Shown: in pieces, positions 10,607 to 20,852 of the stretch
Numbering within the stretch: position 1 is the first letter of the stretch
Layout of the letters: every line of letters starts with the position of its first letter
Origin: Advenella kashmirensis WT001
GTDB taxonomy: Bacteria; Pseudomonadota; Gammaproteobacteria; Burkholderiales; Burkholderiaceae_B
Reading direction: 5' to 3'
NCBI RefSeq assembly: GCF_000219915.2
Contig: NC_017964.1
Span: forward strand, 1,054,001 to 1,118,000
DNA length: 64,000 nt
Program-made: the position numbers and the translations under genes
Notes under the pieces: generated by a model
The model's database searches: none
Told to the model about the DNA's origin: nothing
Seen by the model: the letters and a program-made list of their open reading frames with translations, nothing else

Positions 10607-11884
10607 TTACAGTAGTGCGAATGCGCGGCCGGCGGCGTCCAGTGTTTTTTCCAGAATCTCGTCGCTATGCATGGCCGAGACAAAACCGGCTTCAAACGCC
10701 GATGGCGCCAGATGAACGCCATTGTCCAGCATGCCATGGAAAAAGACCTTGAAGGCCTCATGGTTGATGTCGGACACCTCTGCGAAGGTAGTGGGAACGG
10801 TTTCGCGGAAATACAGGCCGAACATGCCGCCCACCGAGTCGGCGCAGAAGGCGACGCCTGCGGCACGGGCCTTGTCCTGCAGGCCGGCAACCAGTTTGGC
10901 AGATTGTGTCTGCAGGTGCTCATAGAAGCCGGGGCGCGACAGTATTTCAAGTGTGATAAGGCCGGCGGCAACGGACACAGGATTGCCCGAAAGCGTGCCC
11001 GCCTGATAAACCGGCCCCAGCGGTGCAATCTGGTCCATGATGTCGGCGCGACCGCCAAAGGCGCCTACGGGCATGCCCCCGCCAATGACTTTTGCCAGCG
11101 TGGTCAGATCGGGCGTGACGCCCGACAGGCCCTGTACACCTTGTGGGCCGGCGCGAAAGCCCGTCATCACTTCGTCGAAAATCAGCAGTGCGCCATATTC
11201 GGAGCACAATGCGCGCAGGCCGGCCAGGAACCCTTCTACCGGCTTGATCAAGTTCATATTACCGGCTATCGGTTCAACAATAATGCAGGCAATATCGGCA
11301 CCGAATTCGGCAAATGCGGCCTTGACTGCGTCCAGATCGTTATAGTCCAGCACCAATGTATGCGCAACGAATTCTGCAGGGACGCCGGCAGAGGTCGGGT
11401 TGCCGAAGGTCAGCAGGCCCGAGCCGGCTTTGACCAGCAGGCTATCGGCATGGCCATGGTAACAGCCTTCGAATTTGATGATCTTATTGCGGCCAGTGGC
11501 GCCACGGGCCAGGCGGATGGCACTCATGGTGGCTTCTGTACCTGAACTGACCAGACGGACCTTTTCAATGGACGGGATGCGCGCAATAATCGCTTCGGCC
11601 AGCAAAGATTCGGCCTCGGTCGGCGCACCGAAAGACAGGCCTGATTCTGCTGCCCGCTGCACGGCCTGAACCACTTCGGGATGCGCATGGCCGACAATGG
11701 CCGGCCCCCAGGACCCCAGGTAATCAATATACTGTTTGCCATCGGCATCCCAGATATAAGCGTCTTTTGCCTTGCTGATGAAGCGGGGCGTGCCGCCTAC
11801 CGAGCGGAATGCTCGCACCGGCGAATTGACACCACCAGGAATGGATTGAAGGGCGCGTTTAAAGAGAACTTCGTTCTGGGACAT
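10607..11884 (-). CDS. hemL: Glutamate-1-semialdehyde 2,1-aminomutase
   Basis: A 425-aa PLP enzyme that converts glutamate-1-semialdehyde to 5-aminolevulinate, the entry to heme, siroheme and other tetrapyrroles by the C5 route. I chose the ATG at 11884 ([22 protein letters not shown]) because this N terminus is the family norm; the frame extends upstream without homology. Family marks include [36 protein letters not shown] and the PLP lysine in [11 protein letters not shown]. It follows thiE on the same strand. Confidence 0.96.
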   Translation of the reverse strand: MSQNEVLFKRALQSIPGGVNSPVRAFRSVGGTPRFISKAKDAYIWDADGKQYIDYLGSWGPAIVGHAHPEVVQAVQRAAESGLSFGAPTEAESLLAEAIIARIPSIEKVRLVSSGTEATMSAIRLARGATGRNKIIKFEGCYHGHADSLLVKAGSGLLTFGNPTSAGVPAEFVAHTLVLDYNDLDAVKAAFAEFGADIACIIVEPIAGNMNLIKPVEGFLAGLRALCSEYGALLIFDEVMTGFRAGPQGVQGLSGVTPDLTTLAKVIGGGMPVGAFGGRADIMDQIAPLGPVYQAGTLSGNPVSVAAGLITLEILSRPGFYEHLQTQSAKLVAGLQDKARAAGVAFCADSVGGMFGLYFRETVPTTFAEVSDINHEAFKVFFHGMLDNGVHLAPSAFEAGFVSAMHSDEILEKTLDAAGRAFALL

Positions 11885-11991
11885 AATGAATTTTTTATCT
11901 GAAAATAAGTGAAAAGAGGCCGGTTCAGTCAGGGCTTGTTGCGGGCACGTAGCCGGCGGCGCTGCTGACATGACCGGGCGGGGAAAAGCAA

Positions 11992-12663
11992 TTATGACGA
12001 CGGCGACGGGCGCGGGTCAAACAGCGAGGCGTAGTAGGCGGCGGCTTTGCGGATGTCCGGCTCACCGAATAAACCGGTGATGACTGCGATACTATCGGCG
12101 CCGGCTTCTACCGCCAGATGGGCATTTTGCCTGTTGATTCCGCCAATCCCCACCAGTGCCGGCATGCGCTGGGTACCTGACGGTTTTTCGACTGCCTGAA
12201 ACAGCGACAGGGGTGCACGAACTGCATCGGGTTTGACCATGGAGGGAAAAAGTGCGCCAAAGGCAATGTAATCGGCCTGCGCTTGCAAGGCGCTAGCGGC
12301 CAGCGCCAGACTGTCATAGCAAGAGACGCCGATCAGCAAAGGCGCCTGGTGCCGTTGTTGCAGCTGTGCGCGAACGGTCGTGATGGCGTCATCGTTTTTA
12401 CCCAGATGAACGCCGTCGGCACCCAGTTCCAATGCCAGTTGCCAGTCATCATTGACGATAAACAGCACGCCTGCGTCACGGCAGATGTCGCGCACAGATG
12501 CCGCCACGCCGCGCGCCTGCGCTGGCGGCATGGTTTTCTGGCGCCACTGCAGCACCCGCATGCCGCCTTCGCAGGCCAGCGCAACGGCCTGCTGCAGGCG
12601 CTGGGCATCATGCCATTCGGGCGTAATGCCGTATAGACCGGACGGAAAGGTGTTTGCTGTCAT
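11992..12663 (-). CDS. thiE: Thiamine-phosphate synthase
   Basis: A 223-aa TIM-barrel enzyme that joins hydroxymethylpyrimidine pyrophosphate and thiazole phosphate to give thiamine phosphate. Visible family features are LYGITPEW at the N terminus, [28 protein letters not shown] (substrate and Mg site), and [13 protein letters not shown] with [12 protein letters not shown] near the end. It lies between hemL and a ThiD-like gene, an arrangement seen in related genomes. No TPP riboswitch is seen upstream. Confidence 0.94.
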   Translation of the reverse strand: MTANTFPSGLYGITPEWHDAQRLQQAVALACEGGMRVLQWRQKTMPPAQARGVAASVRDICRDAGVLFIVNDDWQLALELGADGVHLGKNDDAITTVRAQLQQRHQAPLLIGVSCYDSLALAASALQAQADYIAFGALFPSMVKPDAVRAPLSLFQAVEKPSGTQRMPALVGIGGINRQNAHLAVEAGADSIAVITGLFGEPDIRKAAAYYASLFDPRPSPSS

Positions 12664-12754
12664 TGCGCTGTTATGCCTGAATAAGTACAGATATCAATAG
12701 AAGTATAGCGAGAAAGCGCTCGCGGTTGTCCGCAAGGCTGTATCAGGCAGCGGA

Positions 12755-13540
12755 TCAGGGCTTCTGCAGTCGTTGTGCTACCAGCTTGCTCATGCCCAGC
12801 TTGCGCCCGTCAGCAAGTGCCTTGTGCGCGTAAGTAATGGCATGCTCGCAGGCTTGGGGCATGGTCTGGCCCCGCGACAGTTCGCAGGCCAGGGCGGCAC
12901 TGATCATATCACCCGCTTCAGATTGTCCGGCTAGCGGAAAAAAACCAAAAGCATGGCTGCGATCGCCGCCTTCGAGCAAAACATGCTGATGGGCGTCGTC
13001 TGGCGAAGGGCAAAACAGCGCCAGGCAGGATTTTGCGCCTGCCGCCAGAATGGCTTCGAGCACCACCGGGATCGGGTTCTCGTCGTTATGATCGTCTTCC
13101 GGCGCCCATAAATTCAGGTAACTGCAATCGACGACAACGCAGCTGGCTTGCGGTATAAGGGTTTCCCAGGTTGCCTGCAGCAGGGCCTCGATCTCGTCAT
13201 CGGAGCTGTCTTCGATCACCGACGCGTATTGCGGCCCAAGATACAGAACCAGCGGGACACTATCATAGTCGGCGGCGATCTGCGCAATGATACTGACATG
13301 GTCCGGGCTGTACAGCCCGCCGGCACGGATGGCATGCACCGGAATGTCTTCGAGCAGGCAGCGAGCCTGATTGTCCAGAATTTCGTCGGAAACGGGATGG
13401 ATTTCCTCTATGACACCGGTGTCTTGCACCGTGATGGCAGTGAGCGCGGTGACCGCCTGGCAATCAAAGTGCGTGGCGGTCAGAACATCGCCGACGAGCC
13501 CGGAACGTCCGGTTGGATCCAGATGGTTGAAAAACAGCAC
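12755..13540 (-). CDS. Divergent ThiD-like (hydroxymethylpyrimidine kinase family) protein
   Basis: A 261-aa protein starting at a GTG (13540); the frame is closed just upstream. NHLDPTGRSGLVGDV and AVTALTAITVQDTGV align with the N terminus of ThiD kinases (usual form AGSDPSGGAG and VITALTAQNT). The C-terminal catalytic GTGC-type anion hole is not present: the matching segment reads SEAGDMISAALA. ThiD normally phosphorylates HMP and HMP-phosphate for thiamine synthesis. Position next to thiE supports a thiamine role, but the altered active site makes full activity doubtful. It is divergent from the rubredoxin gene. Confidence 0.72.
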   Translation of the reverse strand: MLFFNHLDPTGRSGLVGDVLTATHFDCQAVTALTAITVQDTGVIEEIHPVSDEILDNQARCLLEDIPVHAIRAGGLYSPDHVSIIAQIAADYDSVPLVLYLGPQYASVIEDSSDDEIEALLQATWETLIPQASCVVVDCSYLNLWAPEDDHNDENPIPVVLEAILAAGAKSCLALFCPSPDDAHQHVLLEGGDRSHAFGFFPLAGQSEAGDMISAALACELSRGQTMPQACEHAITYAHKALADGRKLGMSKLVAQRLQKP

Positions 13541-13772
13541 TGCAGGGCATGATCAGGGGACACGAGGCGTACTAAGCAAAAAACAAAAGCGGTGAAAGTT
13601 GCCGGTGCATAAAAAAAGCACGGCGCGGTTTTTGGGAAAACGGGCCAAAGGTATCATTTTAAATTAAAATGGGTACTAAAGCGTGCGCAGGCATGTTTTC
13701 GGGAACAAGCCCGATGGGCCGATTCCATCCGATTCGTGAAGTTACATTTGAATGTTAGGAAATAACCGTATT

Positions 13773-13937
13773 ATGCGTACCTGGATGTGTTTAATTTGTG
13801 GTTGGGTTTATGATGAGGAAACCGGCGTTCCTGAAGAAGGAATTGCGCCGGGTACCAAATGGGAAGACGTTCCCCCCAACTGGGTCTGTCCTGAATGCGG
13901 TGCGCGCAAGGAAGACTTTGAAATGATGGAAATCTGA
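13773..13937 (+). CDS. Rubredoxin
   Basis: A 54-aa small iron protein for one-electron transfer in the cytoplasm. It has the two Fe-binding knuckles MCLICGWVYDEETG and NWVCPECGARKEDF, spaced as in all rubredoxins. I took the ATG at 13773 (MRTWMCLICG) as start; an ATG seven codons upstream at 13752 is also in frame, and an AGGA at 13757 lies a little far from 13773. The redox partner is not identified here. Confidence 0.93.
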   Translation: MRTWMCLICGWVYDEETGVPEEGIAPGTKWEDVPPNWVCPECGARKEDFEMMEI

Positions 13938-13961
13938 CGCGCATCCTAAAAAGGAAGGACC

Positions 13962-14543
13962 ATGACCGAACACGAAGACAAAAAAGAATCTGAATTTGTC
14001 AGTATGGCGAACCAGTTCCTCATGGCCATGCCTTCTCAGACAGCCGATATTTTCGAAGGTGGCGTGGTATATGTGTGTGAACATTCCGAAGACGGTGCGC
14101 TGGGCCTGTTGCTGAACCGGCCTACCGATCTGTCGGTGGAACAGCTGCTGGAGCGCCTGGAACTGGAAGTGAATGCCGACCTGGCTGCGCAGACCGTTTT
14201 TTATGGCGGGCCTGTCCAGACCGATCGTGGGTTCGTCCTGCACCACCCGGCTGGCCATTACCGTTCCAGTGTCGTGCTTGGCGACATGGCGCTTACAACG
14301 TCGCGTGACGTGCTGGAAGATCTGGCACGAGGCGAAGGGCCGCAGCAAATCTTTATTACGCTGGGTTATGCCGGCTGGTCTGCGGGTCAGCTGGAACAGG
14401 AAATCGCCGCCAATACCTGGCTTAATGTCAGCGCAGACCGTAATATCATTTTCAACAAGCGAGCTGCTGACCGTTACACGGCGGCGCTGGCGCTGCTTGG
14501 CATCGAACCTGCTGCATTGTCCGGTGATGCCGGCCATGCCTGA
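13962..14543 (+). CDS. algH: AlgH / YqgE family protein (UPF0301)
   Basis: A 193-aa cytoplasmic protein of unclear biochemical role. The family is named for an effect on alginate regulation in Pseudomonas. Diagnostic stretches are NQFLMAMP, GGVVYVCEHSEDGALGLLLNRP, YGGPVQTDRGFVLH and LGYAGWSAGQLEQEI, all typical of YqgE. The 3' end overlaps the next gene (ruvX). The yqgE-yqgF pair followed by pyr genes is a conserved proteobacterial neighbourhood. Confidence 0.92.
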   Translation: MTEHEDKKESEFVSMANQFLMAMPSQTADIFEGGVVYVCEHSEDGALGLLLNRPTDLSVEQLLERLELEVNADLAAQTVFYGGPVQTDRGFVLHHPAGHYRSSVVLGDMALTTSRDVLEDLARGEGPQQIFITLGYAGWSAGQLEQEIAANTWLNVSADRNIIFNKRAADRYTAALALLGIEPAALSGDAGHA

Positions 14544-14931
14544 AGAAACCCTGCTGGCGTTTGATGCCGGCATGAAAAAAACCGGCGTGGCCCTGGGCAA
14601 TACCTTGACGCGACAGGCGCGCCCTTTGTGCATTATCCGCGAGGTCACGCGCGATGGCCGCTTTGCCCGCATTGCTGCGCTGCTGCATGAATGGCAACCC
14701 GAAAGGGTGGTGGTGGGACTGCCGCTTACCAGCGCCGGCGACGAACAGCCGGCTTCCAAATTTGCCCGACGCTTTGCCAACCAGCTGCACGGCCGTTTCG
14801 GCTTGCACGTCGAGCTGGTGGACGAACGCGGTTCAAGCATGGAAGCGCAGGAACTTCTTGGCAACAATGAAGAAGATGATGCCGTGGCAGCCGCAGTTAT
14901 TCTTCAACGCTATCTGGATAGCTTAAAATAA
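14536..14931 (+). CDS. ruvX: Putative Holliday junction resolvase / pre-16S rRNA nuclease (YqgF)
   Basis: A 131-aa RNase H-fold protein. The family processes the 5' end of 16S rRNA, and a Holliday junction role has also been proposed. The start MPEETLLAFDAGMKKTGVALGN carries the first catalytic Asp; later motifs are VVVGLPLTSAGDEQ, VELVDERGSS and the C-terminal DDAVAAAVILQRYL. The ATG at 14536 matches the family start; an in-frame ATG at 14527 is possible. The 8-base overlap with algH implies coupled translation. Confidence 0.92.
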   Translation: MPEETLLAFDAGMKKTGVALGNTLTRQARPLCIIREVTRDGRFARIAALLHEWQPERVVVGLPLTSAGDEQPASKFARRFANQLHGRFGLHVELVDERGSSMEAQELLGNNEEDDAVAAAVILQRYLDSLK

Positions 14932-14976
14932 CGGCACTTTTGATAACGGCACCTTTGCTAACAGGATAGGAAAACC

Positions 14977-15501
14977 ATGACAGGCAGCCTGCCCAGCGCC
15001 GAAGAACTTTACGCGCATCTGAAAAACGCCCTGAGCGAAAAGCTCCAGGGCACCGATCCGGCCAATACATATCTAGTGGGTATTTATTCAGGGGGCGCCT
15101 GGCTGGCACGGCGACTCTGCGCGGATCTGAATTTGCCCAATCAGCCGGGCACCCTCAATACCAGTCTGCATCGCGACGACTTCAGCCGAATCGGGCTGCA
15201 TTCGCAAACCCAGCCAAGTCACGTGCCGTTCGAAGTCGAAGGCGCGCACATTTTTCTCATCGACGATATCCTCTTTACCGGCCGCACGATTCGCGCGGCG
15301 CTCAATGAACTGTACGATTATGGCCGGCCCGCTTCGGTTCGTCTGGGTGTGCTGATCGACCGGGGCGGTCGCGAACTGCCCATTGCGCCCGACATCTGCG
15401 GCGGCGTTCTGCCGTTGCCGCGCGGCAGCAATTATGTTCTGGCTGCCGATGATGATTCACGTTTTACCCTGACCATGGAAGAGGAGTCCCGCTATGTTTA
15501 A
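14977..15501 (+). CDS. pyrR: PyrR family phosphoribosyltransferase / pyrimidine operon regulator
   Basis: A 174-aa type I phosphoribosyltransferase. The PRPP loop is clear in [16 protein letters not shown], and the family end [12 protein letters not shown] follows. In Gram-positives PyrR is an mRNA-binding attenuator and a weak uracil phosphoribosyltransferase. In proteobacteria the regulatory role is less certain. It heads the pyrR-pyrB-pyrC' operon and overlaps pyrB by 8 bases. I see no obvious PyrR attenuator upstream in the 45-base gap to ruvX. Confidence 0.92.
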   Translation: MTGSLPSAEELYAHLKNALSEKLQGTDPANTYLVGIYSGGAWLARRLCADLNLPNQPGTLNTSLHRDDFSRIGLHSQTQPSHVPFEVEGAHIFLIDDILFTGRTIRAALNELYDYGRPASVRLGVLIDRGGRELPIAPDICGGVLPLPRGSNYVLAADDDSRFTLTMEEESRYV

Positions 15502-16446
15502 CCCGCAATTGAACCGGCATGGCGAGCTGACTCATCTGCTATCTACCGAGGGGCTGCCGCGCGACATTCTGACCCACATCCTGGACACGGCCCAGACATT
15601 CGTGCCCATGGCTGAGCGCGACATCAAAAAGGTGCCGTTGCTGCGCGGCAAAAGCGTCTTCAATCTGTTTTTTGAGAACTCCACCCGCACCCGTACCACA
15701 TTTGAAATAGCCGCCAAACGGCTCTCGGCGGATGTCTATAACCTGAACATCAACGTATCGTCTACCGCCAAAGGCGAGTCGCTGCTCGATACCATCAGCA
15801 ATCTGACGGCCATGCAGGCCGATATTTTTGTCGTGCGGCATGAAGCCAGCGGCGCCCCTTATCTTATTGCCCGCAACGTCGAGCCCCATATCCACGTTAT
15901 CAATGCCGGGGACGGGCGCCATGCGCATCCCACGCAAGGCTTGCTGGATATGTACACCATCCGTCATTTCAAGAAGGATTTTTCCGGACTGACGGTGGCC
16001 ATCGTGGGCGATATTTTGCATTCCCGGGTCGCACGGTCCGACATACATGCACTGACCACACTGGCGCAGCCGAAGTGCGCGCCATCGGTCCGCTCACGCT
16101 GCTGCCGGGCGGGCTTGAACAAATGGGCGTCAAGGTGTTCACCGATATGCGCGAAGGCCTGCGGGATGTAGATGTGGTCATGGTGCTGCGTTTGCAGAAT
16201 GAGCGCATGAAGGGTGCGTTGCTGCCGTCTTCACAGGAATATTTCAAGCATTACGGGCTGACGCACGAAAAGCTGGCTTATGCCAAGCCGGATGCCATCG
16301 TCATGCACCCGGGCCCCATGAATCGCGGGGTTGAAATTGATTCCGCCGTCGCTGACGGACCACAGGCGGTTATTCTCAATCAGGTAACGTTCGGGATTGC
16401 TGTAAGAATGGCAGTCATGAGCATCGTAGCTGGAGCTTCTCAGTGA
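15494..16446 (+). CDS. pyrB: Aspartate carbamoyltransferase catalytic subunit (one frameshift)
   Basis: PyrB condenses carbamoyl phosphate with aspartate in pyrimidine synthesis. The first frame shows [18 protein letters not shown] (carbamoyl-phosphate site), [12 protein letters not shown] and [12 protein letters not shown]; it leaves register near 16063. Adding one G in the GG at 16063-16064 restores [23 protein letters not shown] and [13 protein letters not shown], and a 317-aa product ending at 16446. The stop overlaps the GTG of the next gene. The companion dihydroorotase-like protein is probably its structural partner. Confidence 0.94.
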
Positions 16447-17735
16447 AAATAGTAATTAAAGGTGGCCGGCTGCTTGACCCGGCTTCCGGTACAGACCAGA
16501 CCGGTAATCTTTATATCGCAGCCGGACGCATCGTTGGCATGGGGCAGGAGCCGGATGGATTTGAATCGGCACGCACCATCGATGCTACCGGTAAGCTGGT
16601 CATTCCGGGTCTGATCGATCTGGCAGTTCGCTTGCGCGAACCCGGCTTTGAACATCGGGCAACGCTGGAGTCGGAGATGCAGGCGGCGCTTGCCGGCGGG
16701 GTGACCAGCCTGGTGTTGCCGCCCGATACCGAACCGGCACTGGACGAACCCGGCCTGGTCGAAATGCTTAAACATCGCGCCCGCCAATTGCATCAGGCCA
16801 ACCTGTATCCCCTGGGCGCAATGACCAATCGCCTGGAAGGCAAAATCATTACCGAAATGGCCGAGCTGACCGAAGCCGGTTGCATTGCCTTTTCCCAGGC
16901 CTCACTGCCGTTGATCGATACCGGTGTCCTGCTGCGCAGCATGCAGTACGCCAAAACCTATGGCTATACCTTGTGGCTCACGCCGCTGGAGGCCTCCCTG
17001 TCCAAGGGCGTGGCGGCCAGCGGGCCCTTTGCATCGCGGCTGGGGCTGGTCGGCGTACCGGAGCAGGCAGAAACCATTGCGCTGCATACCCTGTTCGAAT
17101 TGCAAAAAGTCACGGGTACGCGTCTGCATATCTGCCGCCTGTCCAGCGCGGCCGGGATTGCACTGGTGCGTCAGGCCAAGGCACAGGGCCTGCCTGTGAC
17201 CTGCGATGTGTCGCTCAACCACTTGCATCTGACAGACCTGGATATTGGTTTCTTCGACAGCAATTATCGGCTGGATCCGCCTTTGCGCGGCCAGCGTGAT
17301 CGCGATGCAATTCGCGCCGGGCTTGCCGACGGAACGATTGATGCCGTCTGCTCTGATCACACGCCAGTAGACGACGATGGCAAGCTGATGCCGTTTGCAG
17401 AGGCAGAGCCCGGGGCAACGGGCGTAGAGTTGCTGTTCTCTCTGGTGGTTAAATGGGCGCAGGAAGAAAAGCTGTCGCTGGTGCAGGCGCTGGGACTCAT
17501 TACGACCGGACCTGCCGCTATTCTGAAGGCCGGTGCGCCGTCGTTGCCGGGCTGCGGTACGCTGTCTGTAGGCGCGCCCGCCGATATCGCGATTGCGGAT
17601 GCCGACGCTGCCTGGACAGTCGGTCGCGACACGTTGCTGAGCCAAAGTGCACACACGCCGTTTGTCGGTTACGAACTTCCCGGCAAGATTGTCATGACCC
17701 TGGTCAGTGGTCGCAGCGTATGGGAGTCTGTGTGA
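16443..17735 (+). CDS. Dihydroorotase-like PyrC' / PyrX, probably non-catalytic ATCase partner
   Basis: A 430-aa amidohydrolase-fold protein from a GTG that overlaps the pyrB stop. It is clearly related to type I dihydroorotases (PGLIDL...[33 protein letters not shown]). Yet the zinc-binding HxH after PGLID is replaced: the segment reads LAVRLREPG where active enzymes have LHVHLREPG. The usual lysine-bearing MTKGLKG region reads MTNRLEG. Such degenerate copies (pyrC', pyrX) next to pyrB in Pseudomonas and relatives are inactive and hold the ATCase dodecamer together. I infer the same here; a true pyrC should lie elsewhere. Confidence 0.85.
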   Translation: MKIVIKGGRLLDPASGTDQTGNLYIAAGRIVGMGQEPDGFESARTIDATGKLVIPGLIDLAVRLREPGFEHRATLESEMQAALAGGVTSLVLPPDTEPALDEPGLVEMLKHRARQLHQANLYPLGAMTNRLEGKIITEMAELTEAGCIAFSQASLPLIDTGVLLRSMQYAKTYGYTLWLTPLEASLSKGVAASGPFASRLGLVGVPEQAETIALHTLFELQKVTGTRLHICRLSSAAGIALVRQAKAQGLPVTCDVSLNHLHLTDLDIGFFDSNYRLDPPLRGQRDRDAIRAGLADGTIDAVCSDHTPVDDDGKLMPFAEAEPGATGVELLFSLVVKWAQEEKLSLVQALGLITTGPAAILKAGAPSLPGCGTLSVGAPADIAIADADAAWTVGRDTLLSQSAHTPFVGYELPGKIVMTLVSGRSVWESV

Positions 17736-18480
17736 TCGCGTATTTACGGTTTGTTGTCAGGGCGATCTTTCTGATTCTGTTGTTGCTCTCGGGACTGCTG
17801 ACCGCCGCTATCGCCTTGCCGTTCATGAACCGGCCGGTGCAGGATGCGGTGACCAAAGCCTGGTCGTGCTGCCTGATGCTGGTTTGTGGCGTCAAAGTGG
17901 TGCGTCACGGCACGCCGATCATGAGCGGGCCGGTCCTGTGGGTTGCCAATCACGTGTCGTGGATTGATATTTTTATTCTGAACAGCTGGCGGGCTACGTC
18001 ATTTATTGCCAAACAGGAAATTCGCAGATGGCCGGTAATCGGCTGGCTGGTGGCCAGGGTGGGCACGGTGTTTATCGAAAGGGGGCAGCGCCAGGCCATC
18101 AGTCGTGTCAGCGAGAGTATGAAGCGGCTGTTCGAGCGCAATATCTGCGTTGGCTTGTTTCCCGAAGGCACCACCTCCGATGGCCTGGATGTCAAGCCAT
18201 TTAGTACTAGTCTGTTCGAGCCTGCATGCGTGCCCAGGTGGCAATTCAGCCGGTCGCATTGGTGTTCTGGTATGAAGGTCAGCGCAGCGGGAAAATGGCT
18301 TTTATTGGCGACCAGACGTTGATCGGCAATATCTGGGTTCTGCTCAGCGCAAGCCATGTCTGCGTAGAAGTTTATTGCCTGCCAGCGGTTACGCAAAATG
18401 GCCAGCCTTCAGCGCTGGGCCGCGCCGAGCTGGCGGCACAGGTGCGTGATGCCATTCGGGCCAGGGTAGTTCAGGACTGA
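17732..18480 (+). CDS. plsC: 1-acyl-sn-glycerol-3-phosphate acyltransferase (PlsC-type, one frameshift)
   Basis: A membrane-bound acyltransferase that makes phosphatidic acid from lysophosphatidate. A hydrophobic N-terminal segment (RAIFLILLLLSGLLTAAIALPF) is followed by the catalytic HX4D box in NHVSWID and the substrate motif FPEGTTSDG. The frame breaks near 18225; one added base joins SLFEPA to MRAQVAIQPVALVFWYEG and the stop at 18480, giving about 249 aa. I prefer the GTG at 17732, which overlaps the pyrC' stop as GTGA; an ATG at 17720 is an alternative. It is the last gene of the pyr unit. Confidence 0.87.
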
Positions 18481-18562
18481 ACAGATATATCGGTTTGGGC
18501 AAAAGAGGATAGCCCGAACCGTGTCGGCTCGGGTAGCGCCGCCGCGTTTGCGGGGTCGTTGA

Positions 18563-19375
18563 TTACCTGCCGTGCTGTTTGCAATCTATCTGGATGAGCT
18601 TGCGATCGCTCAGGCGAAGCGCAGTCAGTTTTCCGCCCCATACGCAGCCGGTATCCAGGGCCAGCAGATTCTTGCGAATCAGTAAGCCCAATGTTGACCA
18701 ATGGCCGAAGATTATGGGGATATCGGCTGTTTTTCGGTCAGGTACATCAAACCAGGGTACGAGCCCCGGATGGCTGTCGGGTGCATCTTTGGATGCAAAA
18801 TCCATTTCACCTTGCATCGTGCATAGTCGCATGCGGGTAAAGGCATTGATAATCACCCGCAGCCGTTTTGCACCCGATAGCTTGTCCTTCCACTGAACGG
18901 GCTCATTCCCATACATTTTCTGCAGGTTTTTTTTCCATTTGTCGCTGATCAGCGCCTGATGCGCCTCTTCGGCCAGCGCCAGGGTCTTGTCCAGATCCCA
19001 TTTGGCCATGACGCCTGCATGGACCATCAAATGCCCGGCTTCGTAATGAGCCAGCGGGCGATGCCGCAGCCAGTCAATCAACTCATCGGCATGCTTGTCC
19101 TTGAGGATCGCATCGAACGTATCCGATTTGTTTTCATTGCGTATGCCGGCATGTACAGCGAGCATATGCAGATCATGGTTGCCCAGAATACTGACAGCGC
19201 GGTCACCCAGTTTGATAATGCGCTTTAAGGTACGTAATGACTGGGGTCCGCGATTGATCAGATCGCCGGCAAACCAGAATCGGCAATCGGCATCTTCCTG
19301 AATCAATGGATGGTCGAGCAATTCGTCCAGTGCACCACAACACCCCTGTAAATCTCCTACAGCCCAGATATTCAT
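18563..19375 (-). CDS. apaH: Bis(5'-nucleosyl)-tetraphosphatase, symmetrical (Ap4A hydrolase)
   Basis: A 270-aa metallophosphoesterase that splits Ap4A to two ADP and controls alarmone levels and RNA capping. The signature blocks are [27 protein letters not shown] and [14 protein letters not shown] (the metal ligands), then IFGHWSTLG. The ATG at 19375 overlaps the lptG stop as TAATG, so the two are probably translated together. The frame runs on upstream inside lptG but has no homology there. Confidence 0.95.
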   Translation of the reverse strand: MNIWAVGDLQGCCGALDELLDHPLIQEDADCRFWFAGDLINRGPQSLRTLKRIIKLGDRAVSILGNHDLHMLAVHAGIRNENKSDTFDAILKDKHADELIDWLRHRPLAHYEAGHLMVHAGVMAKWDLDKTLALAEEAHQALISDKWKKNLQKMYGNEPVQWKDKLSGAKRLRVIINAFTRMRLCTMQGEMDFASKDAPDSHPGLVPWFDVPDRKTADIPIIFGHWSTLGLLIRKNLLALDTGCVWGGKLTALRLSDRKLIQIDCKQHGR

Positions 19376-20549
19376 TACGTTACAGCCTTCCCTGAAAGTG
19401 GTGCACGCTGCATACGCGGGGTCCGCCTGGCTTCCATAAGATAGAGCGCAAGCATGGCGATCAGCATGGCGATCGTGTTGGGCATGAGCGCCGTAAGCCA
19501 TGGCGGCAGATTCTTCAACATGCCTACGTTCAGTGCAAGCTGGTTGATCATATAGAACGCAACGCCCAGTAAAATACCCAGGAACACTTTGCCGCCTACA
19601 CCGCCCTTGCGGGTTTGCATAAATCCGATAGGCGCGGCAATGGTAATCATGACCAGCAGCGTGAATGGATAGCTCAGTTTGCGCCACAGCGCGACAACCT
19701 GGCGGTTGGTTTGCAGCTTGTTCTCTTCCAGATATGAAATGTAATCAAGCAGCGAAACGGTCGACATACGGTCTGGTTGCATCTGACCGGCAAGCAGGCG
19801 ATTAGGCGTCAGCGTGGTTGTAAGTTCCAGTGTTGGCAATACCGAGCGCCTGGCGACATCGGCAACCGGCTTATTCGGGTCCGCCAGGGCGGATTTGGCA
19901 TCGATCAGACTGGTGATGTGCACCACATCGGTCAGGGTGAGCGTGTTCTTGCTGAAATGCCCCGTTTTGGCGTGATCAAGAGAAATAAACCGGCTCTCGG
20001 TCGCATTATAGGTAATGATGCGGATGTCCTCGACACTGCCCTGGTCGCGTAGTCGTGCAATGTTGATGGTGCGGATATTGCCTTCTTCATCCGGCTCACG
20101 GAACCAGTGGCCCGAGTTCATCTGTCCGCCGCTGGCTTTGCCCAGATACTTCAGGCTGGCTTCACTGGTCATGAGTTCGGCGCGCGGCGTGACAAATTCC
20201 GACAGGACGAATGCGCCCACCATGAGCGGAATGGTAATAGTCCAGAGCATAAGCAGCAAGGAAATGCTGCTGACGCCTGAAACGCGCAGTATCACCAATT
20301 CGTTGCGCTGTGCCAGACTGGCCAGCGCCAGCACCGACCCGATCAGCAGGCCGATGGGCAACAGATCATACAAACGCGTTGGCAATTGCAATACTTGCAG
20401 ATACAACAGCGAGAGCAACGGAAACTGATCGCTGATGCTGTCCAGTTCGTCAATCAGGCAAAAAAGGTGAACAAACCCACGAGCGCCACCAGTACAGCCA
20501 CGGTGGAGCGGTAGATTTCTGTCCCTAGATATTTTCTTGCTGTGCGCAT
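19375..20549 (-). CDS. lptG: LPS export ABC transporter permease LptG (one frameshift)
   Basis: One of the two inner-membrane permeases that, with LptB, extract lipopolysaccharide for transport to the outer membrane. The N terminus ([25 protein letters not shown]) leads to FTFFA and then breaks. Restoring one base at 20457-20458 gives [17 protein letters not shown] and joins [18 protein letters not shown] and [14 protein letters not shown], strong LptG signatures. The restored protein has 391 aa with membrane segments at both ends and a periplasmic beta domain between. LptF, usually the preceding gene, is not found upstream here. Confidence 0.93.
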
Positions 20550-20852
20550 GTGTCTTGTTAGTGTCCAGTCAGACGCAGCAGTGTTGCGGCTGGCCTCAGA
20601 AGCGTTGATTTTACTGTTGTTTGCAGGCCTGATCCAGCATAACAGCTTATGCCCAATAAATTTGTGAGTCCTGTTGCACACCGTGCAAATGCTCCTGATT
20701 CGGCGTGCATGGCTGCCTGGTCATGCGCATTCCGAATCTCTTTCTCCTGCATTTTAACGTCGATTGTCGAGGGATAAGGTAACGGGTTGATAACCGGGGA
20801 TACCATTATTGCAGGTGTGATGCAGGCACACATGGTCAGTTGACGTCATGAT
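20550..20852. other. Intergenic gap between mtgA and lptG, no gene recognised
   Basis: About 300 bases with only short open frames that resemble no protein I know. The region presumably holds the lptG promoter. The absence of lptF here is notable because lptF and lptG normally sit together. Confidence 0.5.

Noticed and set aside
20558..20833. A 91-aa minus-strand open frame between mtgA and lptG
   Set aside because: No RBS, no recognisable motif and a composition typical of non-coding DNA.
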